A stretch of 64,000 nucleotides of DNA from Wuchereria bancrofti (taxonomy: Eukaryota > Nematoda > Chromadorea > Rhabditida > Onchocercidae), in assembly GCA_005281725.1 (NCBI GenBank), contig SSBO01000003.1, positions 188,883-252,882 on the forward strand, in the 5' to 3' direction. Under the pieces are notes generated by a model. That model was not told the origin of the DNA. It made no database searches and saw only the letters and a program-made list of their open reading frames with translations. The first letter of the stretch is position 1, and each line of letters starts with the position of its first letter. The position numbers and the translations under genes were made by a program. Of this stretch, positions 42,341-54,000 are shown in pieces.

Positions 42341-43080
42341 ATATGTGGTTATGAAGAAAAGTGTACAATTTGTCAATTTTATCAATTTTGAAATGAAATG
42401 AAATTAAATTAAAGTGCTGTAGCATTTAGATTGCAATAAAATTGAAGAAATTGAATGAAATAAAAGTATTTGCTAAATTAATAAAATATTAGTAAGATAT
42501 GAAAAAAAAAAAAAAGAAAACATATATGGTTAGATCATTTTTTTTTTCTTTCGTTATGAATCAAAATTTATATAAAATTGAAAAATGATGAATAAATTAG
42601 AAATTTAAAAATGAAAAGGAAAAAGAAAACGAAGCGCATCATGCATGTGAAGCTAATTACAGCAAAGAAAATTAATGAGATATGTATATGTCATTTGTCA
42701 TTAATCTTATTTCTTAATTTTTTGATTTGAAATATTTCGAAAGTTAAAAGCTAAGTATTATTTCGAAATGTCTCTTTTATGAGTGATGATTTGATAAGAA
42801 AATGAAAATGGAATTATTTCGAAATGGTTAATCCTATATGAGTGTAACTTTATGATTGGTTTATGATTAAGCAAAGAAATTTTCAAAAAATGATTCCATT
42901 TAAAATTTTAATTCTTTCACTTTTTTTTTTCAACTTTATGCTTATTTTTTATTTTATTATTTTTTTCTGTTGTTTACAAATTAATTTTCTGTTTTTCTCA
43001 TTTTGTTTTCTATTTTAATTTTGCTTTAATAATTATTGCAAATATGCGTGCAATACATTTTGTACGTATGAGTTCATTCG

Positions 43081-43365
43081 CATTAATAATAATAACAATA
43101 ATAGCAACAACAACAACAACAAAGATAACAACAATAACAACAGCGATAATAATAATTATTCTAACAACAATTAATGCTATTATTATTACTGTTACTACTA
43201 CAATATTTACTCTCACTTATATTACTTTTACAATAACAACAACAACAATTATTATTACTAATACAGAAATTGTAATGTCATTATTATTAATATTATTATT
43301 AATGCCATTATTATTATCATTATTATTATTAATGCTATTATTATTATCATACTAATAGCAGCTAT
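43081..43365. repeat. AAT/ACA trinucleotide-rich tract
   Basis: Imperfect (AAC)n, (ATA)n and (ATT)n runs, open on both strands as low-complexity frames and with no gene-like structure. Confidence 0.85.
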
Positions 43366-43797
43366 TGCTAATATTAGTATAGAAAAATTAGTATTCAAAA
43401 AATAATTAAAAGAAAAAAATATTTATAATAAGAAATGATAAAATTTTCGGTTGATGGTATTATCATTTTGTTAAATATAACAATTTTTTTAATTTTGATT
43501 AAAAAATATTAAATTTCAACAAAAGAAGCTTCTTCTTTCTTTTTTTTTGTTATGGTTTTTCCTTTTTTTTTTTCATTGTTACATTATTTTATTAGCAATG
43601 AAAAAGTCTACGAAAATACAAAAAAAAAAACTTTAACTTAAACCAATAACTTTTTAAACATCAATGATGCAACTATTATTGATATAAATGAATTCAATTA
43701 ATTACTAATTGAATTCATATTTTTCATTAAATCATTTATAACAGATACTTTTAACATATTTTATTTTTAAATTTTTATTAATGATACTTACATTTAG

Positions 43798-43893
43798 TAA
43801 AAATTCTCCATGCCATCCGCTATTTGACAAATCTTTTAATCATTCGGTAAAAGATAAAGGAAATTATCGATGCACAAAGTCGGTTTCCAAATA
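43798..43893 (+). other. Candidate exon with an Ig-like DxGxYxC motif
   Basis: After an acceptor-like tttag, 96 nt read KNSPCHPLFDKSFNHSVKDK then GNYRCTKSVSK, up to a gtaaat donor at 43894. DKGNYRC matches the DxGxYxC signature of immunoglobulin-fold domains. An ATG in the same frame lies at 43781, so the piece could also be an intact 37-codon frame. A second acceptor (tatctttccag, AG 43931-43932) follows only 39 nt later. Confidence 0.25.
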
Positions 43894-43894
43894 G

Positions 43895-46572
43895 TAAATT
43901 ACCATTTTTTTGTATTCAAAATATCTTTCCAGCAGTGAAAATTGTTTATGGCAACTATTTCATTCCAAGGACAATGCTTTTTTTTTCATGATAATTATCA
44001 TTATTTATCATTATTATTACTATTATTATAATTTTCATTATTATTATTTACAAAATAACTTGAATTCTTGCAATTTATTGAAATTATACGATATTCATCA
44101 GTAAATTACAATAATTTCTCAAAATTCATCACAGTTTTTTTTTTTTTCATTCTCATATGAATCATTTTTATTTTTCCATATTATTTCACTTTTTTTTTGT
44201 TTAACTTATATCAGATTTACTCAATCAATGAGAAAGTACATGAATCATTTTTTTGTTTTGAATATTATTTCTACTCATCAAAAAAATTAAAATAATGACA
44301 ATTATAAATTCATCAATTTATTTATTTAAATTTTGTTTATTTTAGAAAAGTATAACCTTGATAATATTACTATATTTTTTAAACAACTAAGCAAAAAACT
44401 TCATTTTTCTTCAAAAAATTTCAATCGTTTTATTTTGCGATTACTTTTTAATTATTGTCTAACACATTTATTTACTCTTATTTTTATTTGTGAATTCACT
44501 AGTCGTTTTATTTTGCAATGAAAATTAATTACTTACTGCAATAATTTATCAAGCAAATAATTACGATCATTATTATACTTGGAAAGAAAAAAACAATATC
44601 CCAATTATATAAATAGTCAGCATTTCTGAATTAAGATTTAATTTTCTTATCACTAATAATTTAAATTTTAAATTCAAATTTTGTAAATTATTAATACAGT
44701 TTGTGCTAACATTTCTATATTTTCAAATGAAATTATTGATTAATTATGCATTCAACCACTATTATCTTTGTTTTTAATTTATTTTAAATTTTTTTGGTTA
44801 GTTATTTAATTGAACTTTTTCTTTTTGCAAAACTATTACGCATTATTTTACTAATAAATTTTTAATTGTTATAATTTGTTTACTTCTTTGATAGCACATA
44901 TTACTCTATAAATAGTCTTAATTTGGTCATTTCATTTTCATTTCAAAAAATTTTGATAGTTAGATAGAATGAAGAAAATTTTTTGAAAGTACGTTATTTA
45001 CTGAAATAAAAAAATAATTAATAAAAAAGTAAATGATCAAATAAGTTTTATTTACTTGAAAAAAAAAAAATTCATTCATTAATTTATCAATTACTATGAC
45101 GTATTTATAAAAAAATTGCAAAAATCACAGAGTAGTGAAAATTTTTAAATTATTAAATTATTATGGAATTTGAGGAAATGAAAATGAAATAATTGACATT
45201 AAATTTAAATTTAATTATTAGTAGAATATGAAATACAATCTGCTATGAAATTGCTAAGGAATTTATTACTAATAATTGATATTATAATATTTTTCACTTT
45301 CAGAATTAATATATCAGTTTATTTCGGTTTTAATATTTTATTACAAACAAATTATCAATCAATGAAAAAAAAGCATTAATCATTTATTTTGTATAAATCA
45401 TATAAAAATCTGCAAATTTTTATGCTTTAAAATTATTTTAATATCAAAAATTAAGATAACAAAATTTAACTCTCTCTCTCTCTCTCTCTTTCTCGTTCTG
45501 TTTTTTTATTAGTCTATAATTTTTGTAATTATAAAAATCAAATTTTAATGCTCATTAAAACTATTCCATTTTTATTTTATTACAAGAAGGACAAAAAAGA
45601 GTTTATTATCATTTAAAACTTTAAATTTGCTCTGTTGTTTTTTTTTTAAACTCAAATTTATTAATAGCATTCCTTTTTCATCTTTTTTCATTTTTCCTGC
45701 CCTTTTATTTTAATCATAAAATATCTAAACAATTTTACTTTATTATAAGTGATAAATAAAAAATTGAAAAAATTTCCTTTTTTTTCACATAAATTACTAT
45801 TAATAACATTGGAAAATAATAAATTGTTTTATTTTTCTTTTTATTTTATTGCAAATTTCCTCTCATAAATTATTGAAATAAATATTAGCTAATTACATAA
45901 ATATATATTACTTCATATTATAATTTAGCTGCATACATATTATAAATTATCAGATTTTTATAAATTATAATTTTTTCATGAAAATATTTTTTATAAATTA
46001 CATTTTTATGAATTACATTTTTTTTTCTTCTTTTTTCTTTTTTCCTGCCCTTTTATTTTAATCATAAAATATCCAAATAATTTCACTTTATTATAAGTGA
46101 AAAATAAAAAATTGAAAAAATTTCTTTTTTTCCACTTAAATTACTATTAATTATTATTACATATATATACTCTTATACATTTAAGTACTATTATATAATT
46201 TATTATTAATTTTATATATTCATATTTTGCATATTAATATATTATATATCATACTCTTATACATTTAAGTATTATTATATAATTTATGTAATTTATTATT
46301 AATTTTATATATTCATATTTTATATATTAATACATAATTTATTATTTATTATATATTATACTTATTGTATTATTATATATTATATTGCATGTATTATTAT
46401 TACATATATACATACTCTTATACATTTAAGTATTATTATATAATTTATGTAATTTATTATTAATTTTATATATTCATATTTTGCATATTAATATATTATA
46501 TAAATGTTATTTATCCATGTAATCAAGGTGTGCTGGAAAAAGATTAAAAGAATTAACCGCCTAATAATTTAG
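43895..46572. other. AT-rich intergenic with duplicated segments
   Basis: A block of about 120 bp containing tttttcctgcccttttattt occurs near 45690-45805 and again near 46029-46150. At 46140-46510 three diverged copies of a catactcttatacatttaag block follow one another. A CT tract lies at 45471-45492. Confidence 0.65.
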
Positions 46573-46678
46573 TTATAATAATGGTGGTAGTGGTATTAGT
46601 AGTAGTAGTAGTAGTAGTGTCAAAGGCTTACATCCGTTTGGTCAATTAAGCCATTTTGACCACACCCATGATTTGTCG
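46573..46678 (+). other. Candidate exon, Gly/Ser-rich
   Basis: After ataatttag (AG 46571-46572), one base then 35 open codons read YNNGGSGISSSSSSVKGLHP and FGQLSHFDHTHDLS, ending at a gttaaa donor at 46679. If unspliced, the frame continues through a GA tract to 46771. The serine run comes from a (GTA)n microsatellite, so part of the openness is trivial. Confidence 0.25.
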
Positions 46679-46699
46679 GTTAAAATGGGACGAAATAAA

Positions 46700-46753
46700 A
46701 GAGTGAAAAGGAAGGAGAGAGAGAGAGAGGGAGGGAGGGAGGAAGAGAGAGAA
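46700..46753. repeat. GA-rich tract
   Basis: Imperfect (GA)n and (GGGA)n. After it, up to 47746, the sequence is AT-rich with (AATAGT)n at about 47571-47700 and no gene seen. Confidence 0.8.
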
Positions 46754-47746
46754 TGAAATCAAATATATATTCAAATAAAATTGACACTCGATAACCATTG
46801 AAAATCTTAGCAACCATTTTGTTAACTTCTTTATTTATCATTCTATCCTTTTTTTTTTTGCTAATTATAACTAATGTATATTTAATCAAAAATTTAATAT
46901 TTAATCAAAAAAAAGGAAAAATTCGCTTTTTTTCTTTTTTTATTTACAACTAATTGAATTTAGCTAATTAGCAAAATTATTAATAGTTAATTTCAGGCTA
47001 AATTTATTTTATCATATATTATTATGCTGTTTAATTTATACTTTTATACTTTTTTCTCATGTTTATTGTTTAGTTAATATTTTCATGTTTAGTTAATATA
47101 ATCTCTTTTTTTTTTTTCATTTACAGATGTCGTTGAAATTTATTCAAATTTAATGATTTCACTTTCTTTTCTTTTGTTTTTTCATTATCATACAAAAATT
47201 AAATTATTTAAGAATGCTTTTCGTTTTTGTTTTCAAATCTTTTGGTGGAAAAAAAAAGAAGGATATAATTTATGGAAAAATTATTGAATAAAATGAGGAG
47301 AGAATTTTTGAAACTTGTTTACAAAATCAGCAAATAAAAAGGAGAAAAGAGAAAAATGATGAAGAAGTGGAAAACGAGCATGACAGATGGATGGAATGAA
47401 GAATGAAAAGGATGCAAATTTAAATTTTGTTTAGATAAATTGAATTTTTATTTTTATCAAAAAAAAAAATTAAATGAAATAGCTAACGCTTTTCCTGTCA
47501 ACAACTGTTATGACATTTTTACTTTTTGGTGTACCTTTTTCTTCTCTTTTTATTTAGATGTTCAGTAATAGTAATGATAATAAATTTGTTGTTTGTTGAT
47601 AATAATAATAGTAATAATGATAATAGTAGTAATAATGTTAGTTATAAAAATAACAATAATAGTTAATAATAATAATAACAATACAGTAGTAATTAACATT
47701 AGATGTTAACCTTCAAAATAATTATGATAATTTAAGAATTTACAAT

Positions 47747-48098
47747 GACATAATTATGACAATTACAATATTCAATGTTTTCATCATATTCCCCTTCCCT
47801 TATTTATTCTTTACAAAAACAAAAAAAAAACGATAATTTAGCATTTTCCGTTTTTCAGGAATTAATATTGATAAATTATATTGCAATAATAACAATTTAT
47901 TCCGGATGAAACGATTCTCTTCTGCGACATAATTATGACAATTATAATATTCAATGTTTTCGTCATATTCCCCTGCCCTTATTTATTCTTTACAAAAAAA
48001 AAGCGATAATTTAGCATTTTCCGTTTTTCAGGAATTAATATTGATAAATTATATTGCAATAATAACAATTTATTCCGGATGAAACGATTCTCTTCTGC
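47747..48098 (+). repeat. Tandem duplication spanning the acceptor and start codon of the LRR gene
   Basis: Copy 1 is 47747-47925 (179 bp) and copy 2 is 47926-48098 (173 bp), about 97% identical apart from an A-run. Each has the acceptor ccgtttttcag (AG at 47857-47858 and 48030-48031) and an ATG with the first six codons, MKRFSS. In copy 1 the frame stops after MKRFSSAT, so only the second ATG at 48079 opens the long frame. Confidence 0.95.
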
Positions 48099-51000
48099 AA
48101 ATTATTATCCATCTGTTCAATCAATTATAGCTATTTTTATTCTTACTTCCTGTCTTCCAATCAATTTTTGGCCAATAATTAACACTGCTAATGCTAATGC
48201 TATTTCTTCTAATACTACAAAAAATATTCAAATTCAATATGGAATTCAATATATTCCAGAAATTAACGAATATCAGAAAAGAATTGATCGTTCATTAGAT
48301 CACAGTACAGAGAATATGCAAATTTCAAATTCACAATGTCCAAATTTTTGTGAATGTGAACATGTCATTTGGAATAATGATATTATCGATGGTAATAGTA
48401 AAATGGAAATTTCCGTATACTGTCACGAAGGTGGCTTAGAACAAATTGCATTCTCGAAACTTCTCAAGCAAATTCCACAAGAAGTAACTGTGCTTGATGT
48501 TGAAGCAACATTAGAACATCCAAATCATTTACTCTGGGATGATAATTTAAATCAATTAAAACATTTACGTGTTTTACGTCTTATTAATTGTGCTATTCCA
48601 GCAATTAGTCGTGCACTAAAATTACGCTCATTGGAAATTCTTGATCTTCGTGGCAATCATATTCAACATTTACCAGTTTCAATATTTTCTGGTGTACCAT
48701 TTATACGTGAGCTTAATTTAGCTAAAAATTCATTAAGTGTTCTACCAACTGGTGCTTTTGCATATCTTAAAAATTTGCAAATTCTTTCATTAGCCTATAA
48801 TAATATTACCAAAATTACGATAAATTTATTACGTGATTTAAAAAATTTAAAATCACTTCATTTAGATGGTAATCATATACCTGTAGCACAATTAAATTCA
48901 CTTTTTACTGATATACCACAACTGGAACAATTAGAATTAAATGAATGTGGCTTAAGTATGGGTGCTATAAATGATTTAGCATTAAATAAATTTCATTCAT
49001 TATATCAACTTGGTATTGCTCGTAATATGCTTGGAAAAGTACCAATTAATATACTACGTAATCATTTAACTTCATTAAAAACACTTGATTTAAGTGATAA
49101 TGAATTGATTGAAATTGAATCAGAAATATTTGCTAAATCAAATATTACACGTCTATTACTTGCTGGTAATCATCTTGGTACTAATCCTAATTCACTATCA
49201 ATTAATTCATTTAAAACTGGAATAGCATTACGTGAATTAGACTTATCACGTAATAATTTTGAGCATTTTCATTCAAACTATCTTGGAATAGCACAAGAAA
49301 CGGTGGAAATTTTACATCTTAATGAAAATCATATTACAAATATTGAACAATTGCTAATTGCTAATATGACAAAACTTAAAATACTTCATTTGGGTTATAA
49401 TTTTATTGAATATTTACCACAACAATTACCTCATGAATTTGCACAATTGATTGTGTTAAATTTAACTGGAAATCAACTTACAACATTGTTGGATTATTCA
49501 AAAGAAATGTTACCAATGCTTCGAATGATTGATATTTCAAAAAATCGTTTCATAACATTTCCAGTAACAGTGATTCAAAATTTTTTCAATAATTTGGATA
49601 AAGTTAGTTTTCTTTTTTTTTTTTTTTGAATTTTGCTTTGTTTAATTTGAATTTTTTTTTAACTTTTTTAATTTACTCATGTATACATAATATTTGTGTT
49701 AATATTATTTACATATTTTGTGATGAAATATTAAAATTAAAATTTTGCAGATAATTTCTTCATTCTCTTTCTTATCTCTTTTCTTTTTTTTTTTCATTTT
49801 TCTTTCTCGTTACCAAAAATAAAATTTGAATAATTTGAAAATTTTTGTTTATAAAATTGTCTTAACTAAGTAACAATGCTGTGTCATTGTTTATTTGTCG
49901 TGTTGATATGTTTACTATTTCGATAAGGCAATCGAAATTTGTTAGTTGTATAGACAGATGCCTGCTGGACGAAGGTCAATTATAGATAATCCTGTAAGCT
50001 GTTGATCAGTAGGCCCACTTCAATTTAGTTGAAGGTCATTTTTTTTTTTTTTTTTTTGCGAATAAGATATAAATCTTGAAGTTAGACATTTCATAGAATT
50101 ATGACTATTTTAATTTACTTTAAAATCTAATATAACATTTACTAAGAATGTGCAATATTTGAGTTTTAAAATTTTACTTTAAATTTCGTATGCAAAGTTT
50201 AAATATAAATAAAGAAAAACAATTATCATTTTTTTTCGCATCATTTAGTTGTAAAATTTTAACAAAGCAATGTTGAAAATTAAAAATGGCAGAAAATTAA
50301 ATGCCAATAAAATGATGACCTCAACATAATGATAATAATTTTCGAAAAAGTAAAGAAAAAAAAAAGGAGGAAGAAAAGACATTAATTTCAATGAGTTGAA
50401 AAAAAATTTTCAAGGATATTTAAATTTAAATTTCATCTTTTTTTTTTTTTCATCCTTTCATAAACAATCTGCTATAATTAAATGATTCATAATTATTTTT
50501 AACTGATAATTATTATATATTTGTGGAAGTGGAACATTAATCATTATAATTACTTTTTTTTTTCAAGTATACTTCTACATTTATAGTGAAAAAATGATTA
50601 AAATTATTGGAGAAAGAAAAAATTTATTATAATAAAATTTTTTTTTTTCTTTTATTCTAATTATAGCTAAGGAGATTTTTTTTTTTAATTTTTAAATTTT
50701 ATTTTCTAAGTTTATTTGCGTGATTTATTTGTCTAATTTATTGGTTTATTTCAATAACTTAACTTGAAATTATATAAATAAAGACAAAAAAAGGGAAAGA
50801 AAAAGTATAACATTATTACAAGATATTTTGACTAATTTAATATATATAAAATTTATTTAAATATAAATAAACATTTAATATAATTAAATTTTAGCATTAT
50901 TTCTTGCATTAGTTAATCTGCTATAAATAGTTTATTTAGAAATAAATAAATCATTTCTTATAATTAAATGATACAAAATATAATCTGCTGATGTTATTTT

Positions 51001-54000
51001 AATCTAAATTCATTAATAATATCTTCTAGAGATAAATGTTTTATAATGATTTACATAAATATGAAATTATTTATGTCATTCATTACTTACATTTGCATTG
51101 CTGCATACAAATATAGATAATAAATAAATAAATAAATAAATAAACAAACAAATAAACAAACAAATTTATACGCATATGCAAATATAATTGATGAGGAAGT
51201 TTTTTTTTTAAGAAAAATGAAAAAAAGTGAAAGAAAAACTTTCTTAATTTTAAAACTTTTAAAATGAAAATTTTGTTTTATTATTAAATAAAAATAGTAG
51301 GCATTTTTTTGTAAAAAATAAAAATTTTTTAAATGAAATAAAAATAATAAATTGAATGGACATTAGTGTTAGTAGTAAATAGTAATGACGAAAACAAGTA
51401 GCTATAGCAATTAATTTTGTAAACAAATTTTTAAAGAACAGCTGATTTAACTGAAAATAATTTACTGGCAGTAAATTAGATACGGAAATTTTGCGAGTTT
51501 TTAAAATATTAAAATTTTTTTATATATTGAATCTGTTTTTTCTTTCTTACATTTTTTTACACTAAAACCTCATCAATCTTTTTTTAAAAAAAAAAAATCA
51601 ACAAAATAAATTGTAATAATTGTTTTCGCTCTTTAATTTACGGAGAAATACCACAATAAGACTTATTATTATTTATTGATTTATAATTTTTGTTTTTCCT
51701 ATTTTTTTTTCAAATTTTTTTTCTTTTTAATTTGAATTTAACAAATTTATTGCTAATATATTTGCTGTTTCGGCTATTTTTGTAAAATGAAAATACTACT
51801 ATAGGATGAAATTAAAAGACATTCATTTGGTGGGTTAGCATTACAAATTTTTGTCATCCAATTGTCTCCATTCAATGAATGCCCATTTGTCATCTGTTTC
51901 GATTTTCTTCTTTTCATGTCATTTACCGCCAAACGTATATTACCATTCATACTTAACAACTCTTCAAATTTAGTAATAAAAAGCTTTTCATTGGTTTTTG
52001 AGATAATTTTTAACTCAATAAAAAGCTTACGCTTCAATTATTTATTTTCTTTCTTTCAATTTTTTTTTCTTTTTCTTTTCTTTTTTTTTTTCTTTTTGAA
52101 CGATCAATTTTACATCATATATAGGAAGGAAGATTTTTATTTTTTGATAGTAATTTTTAGCAATAAAAATTAACATACAAAAAATGTAAGACAAAAAAGG
52201 AAAAAAAAATTAAAATGATTATATTAAAATAAAAAATTGTCCAAGTGCAAATTTTTGATAAAGTACCAAATTAAATTCGAACAAAAAGTGATTTGTTAAA
52301 TTTTAAATGCAAATTTGCTTACTTAAATTTTTTTATTTTGTTACAATCATCATGTGGAAAAACAAAAAGAAAAAAAAGAATGGAATTAATAAAAGTTGAA
52401 TTTAAAATTATTTCTATTTCAATGCCAGCATTATTAATATAAATTTTAAATTAATATTTATTAATATGATTAATATGAATAAGCTAATATCAAAATAATT
52501 GAATAGCTCTTATGCATTTTCTTTTTTTTATTAATTTTGAATTTATCACTGTTTTTTTTTCGGTTAGCTTATTTTTTAATTTCAGAAATGAGTTATAAAA
52601 GTATAATCTTTGCTTTTATTTATTTTTGAATATTTAATTCGCACTTTTTTCTCTCTTTCTCCCTCCATAAGAGGAAATTTCGACTAATTGTTGAGTTTCA
52701 AAAATTGAAATTAAAATTTCTGAAAAGTTCATTTTGAATTTTAAAACTGCAAAATCTCACAAAACTTTGATTAAACTTTTTAACTTTTTTTTCCCCAATT
52801 TCATAATCATAATTTCATTCTGTCCTGATAAATTGATAACTAATTTATCATAGTTCCGTCTAGACACATTTCACATTTGTTTCATTTTCTCATTCTTTAC
52901 TTTTACTTTATAACTTTCATCGTTTATCCATTAATTATTCTTGCAATCTTTCCTAATCAAAATTCTATTCATTTCTTTCGCTCCTCTTAATTTCATTCAT
53001 TCTTTTCCTTTCCTTTCCTTCTTTTCCATCCATCATTAACAGCCATTCATTTCATTTCTGAAATTAAATGAACAATTACAAATAATTGAAAATGAAATGG
53101 AAAAAAAAAAAAATTCATCGATTATGGATAGTTGAGGGTTTCACTTTCAAATGCAGAATCATTGATGAGAATTATTGATTCAATTTAATGAATCAAAATG
53201 AAATATTAGGAAAAGAAATACGTTTCCGGTAGTAGGAAGGATTATTTTAATGACAACCGGATATGTAGTACCATTATGGATAGATAATGTTACAAGAAAT
53301 TTCCTGAATGTAAAACATTCTACTGAGAACCTAAAATGTTAATTTGTATTAATTCAATTTAATTAAATAGATGAAATATTAGAAAATATTCTAGTAGTAG
53401 GAATTGAAGATGGTTAGTAAAATTTTAATTTCAGTTTTAATTTATTTTAGTACAACCGGATATATAGTACCATTGTGAATAGATAATGTTACAAGAAATT
53501 TCCTAAAATTTTACTGAAAATCTAAAATGTTAATTGGATTACAAATATATAATTTGTATTAATTCAATTTAATTAAATAGATGAAATTTAATTACAACCG
53601 AATATATAGTACCATTGTGAATAGATAATGTTACAAGAAATTTCCTAAAATTTTGCTGAAAACCTAGAATGTTAATTGGATTACAAATATATAATTTGTA
53701 TTAATTCAATTTAATTAAATAGATGAAATATTAGAAAATATTCTAGTATTAGGAATTGAAGATGGTTAGTAAAATTTTAATTTCAGTTTTAATTTATTTT
53801 AAGTACAACCGGATATATAGTACCATTGTGAATAGATAATGTTGCAAGAAATTTGCTGAGTTTAAAACATAAATAAATTCTACCGAAAACCTAAAATGTT
53901 AATTGGATTACAAATATATAATTTGTATTAATTCAATTCAATCAAACGGAAAAAATTTTTACACTATGAAAAATATATATATTTACTGGTTTTCATTGAC

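Larger units (their letters stand above)
37844..43080. other. AT-rich intergenic, with assembly gaps
   Basis: Contains (AATAATG)n at 39975-40015, diverged direct repeats sharing acaattattgat at about 41100-41470, an N triplet at 42014-42016 and a 71-N gap at 42072-42142. Candidate exons are at 39130 (plus) and 40354 (minus). Confidence 0.5.
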
